Of a stretch of DNA of 64,000 nucleotides, positions 63,770 through 64,000 are shown one piece after another. This DNA comes from Pirellula staleyi DSM 6068. Its GTDB lineage: Bacteria > Planctomycetota > Planctomycetia > Pirellulales > Pirellulaceae. Made by a program: the position numbers and the translations under genes. Position 1 is the first letter of the stretch, and each line of letters starts with the position of its first letter. Location: NCBI GenBank assembly GCA_945875845.1, contig CAMCMB010000021.1:18871-82870 (forward strand). Reading direction: 5' to 3'. A model generated the notes under the pieces. The model was not told the origin of the DNA and ran no database searches. It worked only from the letters and a program-made list of their open reading frames with translations.

Positions 63770-64000
63770 CCTCTCGTGACTCAGGACGGTTAGTCCTGAT
63801 TTAGTACTGCGGCTTCAGCGGGGTTGTCGAATGCCGCGCAGCAGGCTGGTATTGCCCCTCATGACCTTGTGTCATGAGAAGCCAAGTTTGGTCGGTTAAC
63901 CGTGAATGGTACGACGGACTTCCTAGTCCGTCGAATTCCCCATCGACGGACTTGGAAGTCCGTCGTACCGCCCTTACCCAATAAGCACTTTAGGTTTAGC
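63770..64000. repeat. Hairpins and family B copy B5 at the right edge
   Basis: TCAGGAC-GGTTA-GTCCTGA (about 63781-63799) and ATGAC-CTTGT-GTCAT (about 63863) precede B5 (63905 to the end), a forward-oriented family B copy. In B5 the first palindrome is ACGGACTTCCTAGTCCGT, so the stem is shorter by one pair, while the second is intact. The copy may continue beyond the window. No gene was seen after the pseudogene. Confidence 0.75.

Overview
The window looks like a chromosome segment of a planctomycete (Pirellula/Rhodopirellula-like). The reasons are a PVC-type propeller/cytochrome c protein, a secreted PQQ-type propeller protein, an SHD1-domain protein, a CsrA, few clear Shine-Dalgarno sites, several GTG starts, and many intergenic palindromic repeats that include the 'GGCTCCTGCCGA' type I associate with planctomycete genomes. 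No rRNA, tRNA, CRISPR array, transposase or prophage was recognised.

Layout. 1-8.4 kb: a secreted PQQ-like propeller protein, tRNA methylthiotransferase MiaB, a TPR-peroxiredoxin fusion and an S41 protease. 8.4-20.5 kb: glutamate dehydrogenase, HisC, an SHD1 protein, a 1.2-kresidue SGNH/PVC-propeller/HEAT/azurin-like/cytochrome c fusion, a Nif3-like protein, Fmt, an HU-like protein and a MazG-like pyrophosphohydrolase. 20.6-26.5 kb: a 2-Cys peroxiredoxin, MoaC, a polyprenyl synthase, CsrA, a small unknown protein, an ECF sigma factor and a MacB-type permease. 26.6-37.3 kb: housekeeping genes (rpsO-pnp, FKBP, ROK kinase, lepA, ruvB, an inositol-phosphatase-like gene) and two unknown membrane proteins.

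37.7-55.7 kb is the most notable region. It is a type II secretion-like locus entirely on the + strand. A 2078-residue exported protein made almost wholly of about 25 secretin-N-type (NolW-like) units, with no secretin barrel, comes first. It is followed by gspE, gspF, five pseudopilin-like genes (G, H, I, J, K), a PilM/GspL-like gene, a GspM/PilO-like gene and a BON-like exported protein. Most genes from gspH onward overlap by 4 bases. No prepilin peptidase and no pore-forming secretin are in the window. 55.9-63.3 kb: a 2-kresidue alpha-2-macroglobulin-like protein lacking the thioester cysteine, coupled to an MFS transporter. The right end holds a frameshifted gene remnant.

A second theme is the non-coding DNA. 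At least five families of hairpin-forming repeats (called A, B, C, D and E here, plus a short F hairpin) fill nearly all long gaps. Every convergent gene junction longer than about 100 bases carries them, alone or in tandem, which suggests a role at RNA 3' ends or as passive non-autonomous elements.
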